The notes under the pieces are model-generated. The model searched no databases. It worked only from the letters and a program-made list of their open reading frames with translations, and was not told the origin of the DNA. Shown here piece after piece: positions 31,062 to 38,983 of a stretch of DNA of 38,983 bases; position 1 is the stretch's first letter, and each line of letters starts with the position of its first letter. The stretch spans positions 1 to 38,983 of the forward strand of contig JAIKZF010000001.1 of assembly GCA_024682455.1 (NCBI GenBank). The letters are read 5' to 3'. Both the position numbers and the translations under genes were made by a program. Source of the DNA: Ruminiclostridium sp. GTDB taxonomy: Bacteria; Bacillota; Clostridia; Oscillospirales; Ruminococcaceae.

Positions 31062-32696
31062 TTATTTTTTTACTGCCCCGCCGAAAAGATATATCCCCGA
31101 GAACGGGTCATAGCCTACATTCTCCGTTCCCTTGGCGCGGAATACATATTCCTTCTCGAAGCACAGCGGCGCGAACCAGCCGTTGTCCATTACGAGCTGC
31201 TCGGCTTCAAGGCAGTATCTCGCCGCCGCGGCGCTGTCGGGAGCTGTAAGGGCTCCGGAAAGGATATCGTCGAGCTTGCGGCTCGATACGCCCGCGTAAT
31301 TCAGCGCGGACGCGGACGAAAATGTCCCGGGATAGGACACCGCGCCTCCGCTTCCGCCGCTCAGACGGACAAGAGCAATATCGAAATCCCCCGATGAGAG
31401 CACCGATATGTATTCGCTGTAAGGCAGCTCGGAGATCATGCAGTAGACGCCGAAATTATGCTGCCACTCCTGTATGAAGCTCCCCACGCTCTGCCGCAGG
31501 GACGTGCCCTCGGGCATGAGTATGCGCACTCCGGAGAGAGCTCCGGGCTTTATCTCGCGCATGGCGCGTTCGCCGCGGGCTATGATGTCGCTGCGGGAGT
31601 AAACGCCGTTGTCGGGACAGCCCGCAAGAGCGCGGTAGTCCTCGCCGTTCACGGTTATGCCGTCGGGAACTATGCGGTCCGCGGCTGTATATATCTCACC
31701 GCCGAAGTCCGCGTGAACGCACCCGGCGAGAGCTATGCGCAGGTCGGACGACTCAAATACGCCGCGGGTATTGAACATAACTCCCCACACTGCGGTCGAG
31801 TATGTATTATACGGATATCTGCCGCTGTACCGCATTATCCTGTCGCTGTCGGCGGTGCGGCATACCTGAACGTCGTCGGCTTCGAACCACTCGCCCGCGT
31901 CGGCGTTTATATTGTAGGTGACGGAGCGCGGAGCGGTGCCGAGAGCCTCGGCGTTGAGGCTGTTGCGTTTCAGTTCGATAAAGTTGCCGTTCTTCGTCCA
32001 CTTGTCGTAGTGCCAGCGGCTGACGTAAAACGCGCCGTTTGAGCCGACCCAGTCCCCGACAAGTCCGTACTGACCCTCGGTTAGCTCGTAATACTCACGG
32101 TTGCACGGCATGGCGGGCGCCGCCGCGAGCATCGCCTTCATATCCGAGCGGCGCTCATTCAGCGTTATTTTCAGCTTATATTCGCCGACAGCCTCTACCC
32201 CGAGCTGCGACATATCCCTGAGCCTGCCCTTATGTATCGCTTCGGCGTTCTTTATGAAGTAGTATTCCTTCGCCCTGCCGGAATCGAGCTCCGGCGACAT
32301 AAGGCGCTCAAAAGCAAAAACAAGATCGTCCGCGGTGCAGGGAGCCGTGAAGTTGTCCGTGCCGTACCAGCGTATATCCTCACGGAGCCTGAACTCCCAC
32401 ACCAGCCCGTCGTCGCTCACGGTACATTCCTCCGCCAGCCCGGGTACTATCTCGCCTCCGTCCGCGACCCGGTACAGACCGAGGAACACGTTGGCGATGA
32501 TCTCCGCGGCGCAGTCATTCTCACAGGTCTGCGGGTCGAGTGTGGCGGGGCTTCCGGTTATCACGGAAGCGAACGCCGCACCGAAGCCCTTCTTCGGGTC
32601 CTCGTCCCTGTTCCCGTCGCAGGAGGAAGCTCCGGAAATGACGGTCACGGCGAACAATGCCGCCAGAGCATACGCCGCAGTCCTTCTAAAATTCAA
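31062..32696 (-). CDS. Peptide/nickel-type ABC transporter substrate-binding lipoprotein (OppA family)
   Basis: A 544-residue family 5 extracellular solute-binding protein. The lipoprotein signal (AAYALAALFAVTVISGASSC, Cys at about residue 26) anchors it outside the membrane. Mature motifs include ATLDPQTCENDCAAEIIANVFLG, the LVWEFRLREDIRW segment and CTADDLVFAFERLM, all typical of oligopeptide-binding proteins. No permease or ATPase gene lies in the window, so it is an orphan or serves a transporter elsewhere. The start is TTG at 32696 with GGGGAGG 9 nt upstream, overlapping the second nrdG gene by 11 nt. Low-frequency TTG use and the overlap suggest translational coupling. Substrate is unknown. 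Confidence 0.88.
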   Translation of the reverse strand: MNFRRTAAYALAALFAVTVISGASSCDGNRDEDPKKGFGAAFASVITGSPATLDPQTCENDCAAEIIANVFLGLYRVADGGEIVPGLAEECTVSDDGLVWEFRLREDIRWYGTDNFTAPCTADDLVFAFERLMSPELDSGRAKEYYFIKNAEAIHKGRLRDMSQLGVEAVGEYKLKITLNERRSDMKAMLAAAPAMPCNREYYELTEGQYGLVGDWVGSNGAFYVSRWHYDKWTKNGNFIELKRNSLNAEALGTAPRSVTYNINADAGEWFEADDVQVCRTADSDRIMRYSGRYPYNTYSTAVWGVMFNTRGVFESSDLRIALAGCVHADFGGEIYTAADRIVPDGITVNGEDYRALAGCPDNGVYSRSDIIARGERAMREIKPGALSGVRILMPEGTSLRQSVGSFIQEWQHNFGVYCMISELPYSEYISVLSSGDFDIALVRLSGGSGGAVSYPGTFSSASALNYAGVSSRKLDDILSGALTAPDSAAAARYCLEAEQLVMDNGWFAPLCFEKEYVFRAKGTENVGYDPFSGIYLFGGAVKK

Positions 32697-33189
32697 CCGT
32701 TACCGCCTCCCCGGCTTCAAGGCTCTTCGGAACGTCTATTATGCGCTGGTTCCGGCTGCCGCGGAACGGCAGCTCCAGCGTACGCTCGGCAAGCACGAAG
32801 GGTCCGTCCACAAGCAGGTCGAGCTGCCCCAGAAGCTTGCCGACGAACTCCTCGGTCTCGCTTTTTTTCAGGAGCTGCTCGAATGTCCAGCCCGTGTAGC
32901 TCATTATATGGTAGCCGTCGGCTCTCAGCTTCACGGACAGGTCATAAAGAGGCTCGGGCTGGCAGAACGGGTCGCCGCCCGAGTATGTCACGCCCTTCAC
33001 AAGCGGATACTGCTTTATCTTGTTATAGATCTTATCCGTGTCCGCAAGCCGTCCGCCGGCAAAATCGTGCGTCTCCGGGTTATGGCAGCCCTTGCAGTTA
33101 TGCGGACAGCCCTGGGTGAATACGGTGAACCGTATGCCGGGACCGTCCACGAACGACTCCGGCACCAGCCCCGCAAGTCTTATAAGCAT
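32686..33189 (-). CDS. Second NrdG-like radical SAM activating protein
   Basis: A 167-residue radical SAM activase with C28-PHN-C32-KG-C35, the VDGPGIRFTVFTQGC lead, a VTYSGGDPFCQPEPL segment and an NrdG-like tail (FRGSRNQRIIDVPKSLEAG). The VDGPGIR lead is also typical of pyruvate formate-lyase activases. ATG 33189 lies one base after the stop of the radical SAM gene upstream; the frame is open to 33231 but that would overlap it. It differs clearly from the NrdG beside nrdD, so it may be a spare NrdD activase or activate another glycyl-radical enzyme. None is encoded next to it here. Confidence 0.88.
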   Translation of the reverse strand: MLIRLAGLVPESFVDGPGIRFTVFTQGCPHNCKGCHNPETHDFAGGRLADTDKIYNKIKQYPLVKGVTYSGGDPFCQPEPLYDLSVKLRADGYHIMSYTGWTFEQLLKKSETEEFVGKLLGQLDLLVDGPFVLAERTLELPFRGSRNQRIIDVPKSLEAGEAVTVEF

Positions 33190-33190
33190 T

Positions 33191-33817
33191 TCAATCGTAC
33201 TCCCTGTTGTTTGAGATATACGCGCGCACACGCAGAGGCACGCCTATGTCCGCGGCGCGTTCGCGGCACTTCTCGACCTCCTCCTCGCCGATCACATCAA
33301 CGACGGTCAGCTTCACGTCCGGAATGAACGAGTGGGTGACTATGGCGAAATTGAGCATCGAGTTGTAGGACGCGAGCCCGAACCTTGACTTTGTTATTTC
33401 AAGATACTTCTCCGGATCCGAAGCGTTGAGGCTTATCGAAATGCTGTCTATCACGCCGCGCATAGAGTACAGGTCGAAGGTCGGGTGCATGAGCGACACA
33501 AGACCGTTTGTGTTCACGCGTATCTTCATGCCGGTCGTGCGCTTGATGTACTCAGCCGTTTCCACAAGCTCCCACGGACGCTCCATAGGCTCGCCGAAGC
33601 CGCAGAACACAACCTCGCCATACTTTGACGCGTCGACCTTGTCAAACGCCCCGATGATCTCATCGACAGACGGCTCATGTTCGAGCCACAGGCTGTCGTT
33701 CTCGCCGACCGTATCGTCGTTATGACGGATACAGAACGTGCAGTTGCAGGGGCACTTGTTCGTGATATTGGCGTACAGCGCCCCGTTAAGGTCATAGAAT
33801 ATCTTCATTGCTTTCAT
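33191..33817 (-). CDS. Radical SAM protein (TatD-associated type)
   Basis: A 208-residue radical SAM protein. The cluster motif is C22-PCN-C26-TF-C29 inside ANITNKCPCNCTFCIR, followed by SLWLEHEPSVDEII and EVVFCGFGEPMERP (GGEP-equivalent). It ends with VPLRVRAYISNN. By overall pattern it matches the family usually annotated as TatD-linked radical SAM, function unknown. ATG 33817 is chosen because AGAGG lies 8 nt upstream; ATG 33823 is only 2 nt from it. No tatD gene is adjacent. Instead the NrdG-like gene starts one base after its stop, suggesting that the two work together or are simply co-expressed. It lies downstream of the helicase gene. Confidence 0.88.
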   Translation of the reverse strand: MKAMKIFYDLNGALYANITNKCPCNCTFCIRHNDDTVGENDSLWLEHEPSVDEIIGAFDKVDASKYGEVVFCGFGEPMERPWELVETAEYIKRTTGMKIRVNTNGLVSLMHPTFDLYSMRGVIDSISISLNASDPEKYLEITKSRFGLASYNSMLNFAIVTHSFIPDVKLTVVDVIGEEEVEKCRERAADIGVPLRVRAYISNNREYD

Positions 33818-33838
33818 TGTCATTTCCTCTTTTTTCGT

Positions 33839-36800
33839 TTAATCCGCGTACATTATCCTGCCGGTCTCGGTGTCTATCTTCGCCCTGCCGCTTCTTACGG
33901 AATGAGCTATGCCCATTGACACGGCGAGCTCGCCCGCCTCGGTCGTCCGCGACGCTCCGAAGGTCTGCACGGTGTTCTTTACGAGCTCCGGTCTTTCAAG
34001 GCTGACGGAGCTGCGCAGTATATCCACGACCGCCGCGCCTATCTCCTCGGTAGCCACGTCGTCGAGCTTCCGCTTTTCGCCGCCCGGAGCAGTGCCGCGG
34101 AACTCCGTGTAATCCGCGGGCTCCTGATCCGCGCGCCATACGAACACCAGCTCGCCGCGCATCGTCTTTTTCAGCTCCATGCTGTCATATACCTCGGCAA
34201 AGCGCGTTTCAGCCTTTGCGCTCATCTTGGGTATGCCGAACGCTCCGAGCACGCGGTGCAGCAGGATATTCCTGCTGACCGGAGCCTCAGCGTTCACGAT
34301 ATCCGTTATCACGCGCCTTATCTGCGTATTGGAGCTCTTGTCGTAGTAATACTCCGGTTCGCCGGCAGTCTCCGGGATATAAGGCGTGTAGTAAACGGGG
34401 GCTGCGGCTGCGGCGGGCTCTTCCCTCTCGAACTTTATCTCGCGTTTCGCGGGAGCGGTGTCCTCGACGACAGACTCGCCGCTGCGGTAAGCCTCAAGAG
34501 CCTTTTCTGTCTCCTCGGTCAGCTGACCCAGCACCTTTCTGTCATTGTCCAGCCAGTCGAGGATATGGACGTTCAGTATCTTCCAGCCGAGACCCGCCAG
34601 CACCGACGGCTGCACTATGTTGCGGTCGCGGGCGTTGGTAAGCTCGAAGTTGCTGCGGCTCTCGCACATTATTCCCAGCAGGTATGTGCCTTCGCTGTCA
34701 GGATTAACTATTCCGATATCTATCTTGTAGTCGGACTGTCCTATTCCGCGCTTGACATCATAGCCCGCACCTCGCAGAGCTTCGGCGACGGTATCGGCGA
34801 AAGCCGCGTTGTCCTTCTTCCCTGCACCGGAGGTCTTTCTTACCGGCAGCGCGGAATTGCCCTTCGCGGCAAATTCCAGGAAGCCGCGGAGTCCCGCGAC
34901 TCCCTCGGAGCGCGAACGCGCGGTGTCTATCTGCTCGGGACGGATAGTCGAGAATACCGTCATTTCCTTTCTCGCGCGGGATATGGCGACGTTCAGTCTG
35001 CGCCAGCCTCCGTCCTGATTGACGGGACCGAAGTTCATCGAGACCTTGCCGTCCTTATCGGGACCGTAGCCTATGGAGAACAGTATAACGTCGCGCTCGT
35101 CGCCTTGGACGTTTTCGAGGTTCTTGACGAGTATCGGCTCATACATCTCGTTCGCCGCCTGTTCGAGCCCGGGATCCTTGCGGAGCTCGTCGGCTATCAT
35201 ATCGTCAATGAGGATCTGCTGTATGATATTGAAGGTGACCACGCCTATGCTGTCCTTACGGAGCACAGGGTCGGACAGACGGCGTACGATCTCCGCCGTG
35301 ACAGCCTCCGCCTCTGCACGGTTCTGCTTTGAGCCTCCCTTGTCGTAGAAGCCCTCGACGTGCACCCAGCTGACCTTGGAAACAAGATCGTCGGGCGACG
35401 GGAACGTGCGCAGGCTGTTGTCGTAGAAGCGGCTGTTGCTGTACGAGATAAGGCTCTCGTGGCGCGAGCGGTAATGCCAGAGCAGATGTCTCTGCGGCAT
35501 GGCAAGCGCAAGACAGTCGTCCAGCACGCTCTCAAGGTCCTCCTTCTCGATGTTCTCCTCGTCGGTATGGTCGGCGTTGAAGAACGAGGTCGGCGGGAGC
35601 TGTCTCGGGTCGCCGACTACGACCACGTTCTCGCCGCGCGCTATCGCTCCGACGGCTTCGCTGGTCGGGAGCTGTGAAGCCTCATCAAATACGACAAGGT
35701 CGAACTTCGGATAGGACGGGTCTATATACTGCGCCGCGGAAATGGGGCTCATCAGCATACACGGACAGAGCCTTCCGAGAAGGTTCGGGATACTGTCGAA
35801 GAGCTTGCGTATAGACATTCCCCTGCCGCCGCTCTTTATCGCCTTCTGGAGTATCGCCAGTTCGGAGGAATTCGCCGTTCTGCCGCCCGACGCGTCAGGC
35901 ACTCTCGCGGAAAGTCTCGCCGCCAGCTCCTCTATGGTCAGCTCCTCGAAGCGCGCCGAGAAGTTGCGGTATTTTTCTATCGTGCGTTCGAATTCCGCTC
36001 CCTGGAACGATCTCAGCAGGGGCTCGGAGCTTACTGCGCGCGATATAACGGACTTGCAGACCGCCGCAGTGAGCGCGGGCTTGAGGCTGTTCTCGTCGAG
36101 AGCGCCGCTCCTGTACGCGTCGGAGGCGGGCTTAAGACCGAGCATATTCATCTTTCTGATGCTGTTTTCGAGCACTACCCTGTCACGCAGACTCTCCGCA
36201 GCGCCGCAGTAACCGCGGGCTTCCGCGGCTATGCTGCCGAACAGGTCGGCGCCGCCGCAGACAGACAGTACATCGGCGGCAAATTCGTTCTTCATGCGCG
36301 AGCAGTCAGCCAGCATCTCGTTATAACGCGCCCGGGCGTCGCCCAGCGCCGCCCTCACCGCGGGATCGGCGGCGTGAGCCGTGACTGCGCTCCGGAATTC
36401 CGGCTGAGCGTCCAGCATCATGTTCCGTATATCGAACGAAGCCGGCAGCGCAGTTTTCAGCTTCGGAAACGCGGTATTCACTCCGCGCCAGTACTCGCCG
36501 AAATACTTCGTCACCATGGGGTCGGCTGCGTTCAGCGACGCGGCGAGCTGACGGTATTCCGACAGAGTGCCGAGTATCTGAACGATATTGTCTTTTGTTA
36601 CGTGATTCGGGTCCTTAGCGTAGACCGCGAGCTCCTTGACCTGCTTGCCGGAGCCGAGAGCCTTGCTGATGAAGTTGCTCTGCTGCGTCTTTTTCCAGTT
36701 CAGCAGAGCCGTATCCGGATCGTAGTTCCATACGCTCGGCTCAAACGCCGCCGAATATTCGCCGTATATCGCAACCAGCCGCAGTCCGCTGTCGATGAGC

Positions 36801-38983
36801 TTTTCCATTTCCGCGCGCACGGAAGCGGGATCCTCGCCGTTGACTATGCCGCCGAGGATAAGCTCCTGCTCCGACACCGCGCTCATAAGCCCGAAGGCTC
36901 CGTCGATGCCCTTCTTGTCGGAGGGCATCGGACAGCCGAGAGCCGAGCCGAGCTTCGCGTAGGCTTCCGCGGCGGCGGCAGCCTTGCCGGCGAGCTGTTC
37001 GGACAGCGCAGCGAACGCGCTTCTTATCTCTATCGTGTATTCCGTGAGGCAGACGTTCCTCAGCGCGGAGCCTTGCAGTCCGCCGAGGTCCTTCCCTGCC
37101 GCCGCTGTATCCGCGGCAGCCTCCGTCCACGCGGCATAGTCAGCCGCCGACGAGGAATTGATAAAGTCCCCGTCCAGCGTAAGTCTGCCGTCGTATGCCT
37201 TTACAGCCTCATACCGCGCCACCGCGTCATATACCGACATTCCCGCCGCGCGCTCGCTGTACAGCGCCGACATCGTGTCGTTGAGCTCAACGCGCAGAGA
37301 GTGGAGCTTTTCAGCCGTGCGGGCGTATTCCTCGGGAGACTTGATACGGCTCATTCCGAGAGCTTCCTCAAGCTGCGACAGTACGGCGCGCTTCTGAGCC
37401 TTGTTGGAATGGAGCTCAAGGCAGAACGCGTCGAGCCCTATCTTTTTCAGTCTCTTCTGCACTACCGACAGAGCCGCCATTTTCTCCGCGACGAACAGTA
37501 CCGACTTTCCCTGAAACAGCGCGTTCGCTATCATATTCGTTATCGTCTGTGATTTGCCCGTTCCGGGAGGACCGTGCAGCACGAAGCTGCGCCCGAGGGA
37601 CGCTTCGTACACCGCTGCGAGCTGCGAGGAATCGGCGCTCATAGGCACCGCCATATCCGCCGGGGTCAGCTTTTCGTCGAGGCCGTGGGGCGTGAGCTCG
37701 GCGGCTTCGTCCTCCCACTCGGTCTTTCCCGACATAAGGCTCGCCACGACCTTGTTCTTCGCGAGGTCTTCGGAGCGGTTGCGTATGTCGTTCCACATAA
37801 TAAAGCGGCTGAACGAGAACTGACCGAGGAAGGCTATCTCCTCGATGTCCCAGCGCTTCTTTGACATAACGGCCTGACGCACCGTGCTGAACACCAGAGA
37901 CAGATCAACGCCCTTCTCGTCCGTCGGCAGCGGGTCGAGACCGTTTATCGCGATACCCTGATCCTGCCGCAGCAGCTCCAGCAGCGTTATATTCATCTGC
38001 GTTTCCTCTCCGCGCACACGCAGAGAGTACGACTTGTCCTGTATCTTCCTTACCAGCTCGACCGGAACGAGCACCAGCGGCGCGTAGCGTGGCTTCACAG
38101 CCTTGTCGGTCTCGTACCAGCGCAGGAAGCCCAGCGCGAGATACAGCGTGTTGGCGCCGTTCTCCTCAAGGCTCACCTTGGCGTCGCGGTGGAGCTTTTT
38201 CAGCGTCTTTTCAAGCTCCGTCTCGCTTATGAACGTGCGGAGCCTGTGGTTTTTGAACTCGGACTCCGCGATTGCGGATATCTGATCCTTATCGTTCTCG
38301 GTCTCGTATATGCGGCTGTCGGACAGCACAAAGGAACGCTCCGACGGGGCGGGCATTATCCTGAAGCTCTCGCCGTCCGATATCTCGTCCTCCAGCTTGC
38401 CCAGATCGGCGGTCATGAGCTGCACATTGGACGAGGCGGGACGGAAATTGAGCAGGCTGTTGCGCAGGCTCAGGTCGAGCAGTCTGCGCTCCCAGATCAT
38501 CTGCTTCGTAAGCTCCCTCTCCGCTGCGGTCTCTCCTCTGCGCGAAGTGTCTATCAGTCTCGGCTCGGCAGTGATCTCGTCCCTATCGCGCCTGCCGTAA
38601 TCGACAGCCTTGTATGTGCCGTCCTCGGCAACGCGGGCGGGTATCGGTCTTATACCGCTGCCCCGGCAGCGTTTTACGTCAACGGCATATTGGAATTCGT
38701 CGAGCTGCCCGAGCTTCGTGAGAGCGTGGCTCTCGGCATGGGCAAAGTCCGTGCCGCTGCCCGCGACGAAATCGGTGCACTCGACGACGCATATCTTGTC
38801 TATCCCCTCCGCGGCGCGCTTAGTGAGTGCGGAAACATCGTCCTCGGCGCAGTCGGAGAAGGTCTCGTCCTCCAGCCAGAAGCCCGCGAAGCAATGCCCT
38901 CTGACAAGTATCACCAGCGGATTGAGCCCGACCTGTTCAAGACAGGACGCGAACAGCAGAGTGAGGTCGAGGCACGTGCCGCG
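33839..38983 (-). CDS. Giant DUF4011-type helicase with transglutaminase-like and nuclease-like domains (5' end outside the window)
   Basis: 1714 residues are visible and the frame is still open at the right edge. From the visible start there is a transglutaminase-like piece (GTCLDLTLLFASC with Cys4, RGHCFAGFWL with His30), then the DUF4011 signature WERRLLDLSLRNSLLNF. Superfamily 1 helicase parts follow: Walker A GPPGTGKS at 471-478, DEASQ at 1100-1104, GDPRQLPPTSFF, VQGDERDV and LNVAISRARKEM. Next is a Vsr/MTES_1575-like fold (IDIGIVNPDSEGTYLLGI, with Asp1422), and a DUF3320-like C-terminus. Related proteins occur in defence loci (the Hhe type, from memory). In relatives I recall, the GI-E-CDG segment carries a Glu, while here it reads GIMCES with Met1439, so the nuclease may be inactive. 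It leads a minus-strand directon with radical SAM and NrdG-like genes 15 bp or less apart. Confidence 0.9.
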   Translation of the reverse strand, partial: RGTCLDLTLLFASCLEQVGLNPLVILVRGHCFAGFWLEDETFSDCAEDDVSALTKRAAEGIDKICVVECTDFVAGSGTDFAHAESHALTKLGQLDEFQYAVDVKRCRGSGIRPIPARVAEDGTYKAVDYGRRDRDEITAEPRLIDTSRRGETAAERELTKQMIWERRLLDLSLRNSLLNFRPASSNVQLMTADLGKLEDEISDGESFRIMPAPSERSFVLSDSRIYETENDKDQISAIAESEFKNHRLRTFISETELEKTLKKLHRDAKVSLEENGANTLYLALGFLRWYETDKAVKPRYAPLVLVPVELVRKIQDKSYSLRVRGEETQMNITLLELLRQDQGIAINGLDPLPTDEKGVDLSLVFSTVRQAVMSKKRWDIEEIAFLGQFSFSRFIMWNDIRNRSEDLAKNKVVASLMSGKTEWEDEAAELTPHGLDEKLTPADMAVPMSADSSQLAAVYEASLGRSFVLHGPPGTGKSQTITNMIANALFQGKSVLFVAEKMAALSVVQKRLKKIGLDAFCLELHSNKAQKRAVLSQLEEALGMSRIKSPEEYARTAEKLHSLRVELNDTMSALYSERAAGMSVYDAVARYEAVKAYDGRLTLDGDFINSSSAADYAAWTEAAADTAAAGKDLGGLQGSALRNVCLTEYTIEIRSAFAALSEQLAGKAAAAAEAYAKLGSALGCPMPSDKKGIDGAFGLMSAVSEQELILGGIVNGEDPASVRAEMEKLIDSGLRLVAIYGEYSAAFEPSVWNYDPDTALLNWKKTQQSNFISKALGSGKQVKELAVYAKDPNHVTKDNIVQILGTLSEYRQLAASLNAADPMVTKYFGEYWRGVNTAFPKLKTALPASFDIRNMMLDAQPEFRSAVTAHAADPAVRAALGDARARYNEMLADCSRMKNEFAADVLSVCGGADLFGSIAAEARGYCGAAESLRDRVVLENSIRKMNMLGLKPASDAYRSGALDENSLKPALTAAVCKSVISRAVSSEPLLRSFQGAEFERTIEKYRNFSARFEELTIEELAARLSARVPDASGGRTANSSELAILQKAIKSGGRGMSIRKLFDSIPNLLGRLCPCMLMSPISAAQYIDPSYPKFDLVVFDEASQLPTSEAVGAIARGENVVVVGDPRQLPPTSFFNADHTDEENIEKEDLESVLDDCLALAMPQRHLLWHYRSRHESLISYSNSRFYDNSLRTFPSPDDLVSKVSWVHVEGFYDKGGSKQNRAEAEAVTAEIVRRLSDPVLRKDSIGVVTFNIIQQILIDDMIADELRKDPGLEQAANEMYEPILVKNLENVQGDERDVILFSIGYGPDKDGKVSMNFGPVNQDGGWRRLNVAISRARKEMTVFSTIRPEQIDTARSRSEGVAGLRGFLEFAAKGNSALPVRKTSGAGKKDNAAFADTVAEALRGAGYDVKRGIGQSDYKIDIGIVNPDSEGTYLLGIMCESRSNFELTNARDRNIVQPSVLAGLGWKILNVHILDWLDNDRKVLGQLTEETEKALEAYRSGESVVEDTAPAKREIKFEREEPAAAAAPVYYTPYIPETAGEPEYYYDKSSNTQIRRVITDIVNAEAPVSRNILLHRVLGAFGIPKMSAKAETRFAEVYDSMELKKTMRGELVFVWRADQEPADYTEFRGTAPGGEKRKLDDVATEEIGAAVVDILRSSVSLERPELVKNTVQTFGASRTTEAGELAVSMGIAHSVRSGRAKIDTETGRIMYAD

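Noticed and set aside
34256-35332. Plus-strand open frame of 358 codons opposite the helicase
   Set aside because: Antisense to conserved helicase motifs, with no start signal or motif of its own.
1-38983. CRISPR array, riboswitch or rRNA genes
   Set aside because: No regularly spaced repeats, no conserved riboswitch cores in the leaders and no rRNA sequence were recognised.

Overview
The window is GC-rich DNA from an endospore-lineage Firmicute. An uncultured or poorly sampled Clostridia member of the Oscillospiraceae/Ruminococcaceae type is most likely. The main grounds are a complete spoIIIAA-AH operon followed by asp23, nusB, xseA, xseB, ispA, dxs, tlyA, nadK, argR and recN (the classic Bacillus/Clostridium order), an anaerobic class III ribonucleotide reductase under NrdR boxes, and an mreBCD-pbp2-minD cluster. 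Lineage is inferred from gene content and order, not from a search. Almost everything is on the minus strand; only the integrase end and nrdD/nrdG are on the plus strand.

Layout. 1-368: the last codons of a tyrosine recombinase next to the 3' end of tRNA-Leu(UAA), which looks like the edge of an integrated element lying outside the window. 506-6566: morphogenesis block, read from the right as mreB, (terminator plus a 133-bp MITE-like repeat), mreC, mreD, pbp2, minD, mgsA. 6721-17885: a long housekeeping operon, read from the right as asp23-nusB-xseA-lipoprotein-xseB-ispA-PAP2-like-dxs-tlyA-nadK-argR-recN-U32-dut, with nearly every gene touching the next. It starts at a strong sigma-A-type promoter overlapping the end of spoIIIAH. 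17967-22627: the spoIIIA sporulation operon, in which spoIIIAE carries a one-base frameshift at a run of seven G. 22690-27256: a two-gene unit coding for a secreted transglutaminase-like protein and a PAS/GGDEF/EAL cyclic-di-GMP protein, closed by a strong terminator. 27432-30366: nrdD-nrdG with a consensus promoter and a pair of NrdR boxes 31 bp apart. 30360-38983: a run of five minus-strand genes with gaps of 15 bp or less, read from the right as a giant DUF4011-type helicase (its start lies outside the window), a radical SAM protein, a second NrdG-like activase, an orphan peptide-binding lipoprotein and a NYN-domain protein.

Most genes are textbook. The parts that deserve a second look are the spoIIIAE poly-G frameshift, the transglutaminase/c-di-GMP pair, the helicase-radical SAM-NrdG2-NYN directon, the MITE-like repeat with a partial copy behind nrdD, and the MinD-like ATPase that has no MinC/MinE partner here and no visible membrane-targeting tail. 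No CRISPR array, rRNA, riboswitch or intact transposase was seen.
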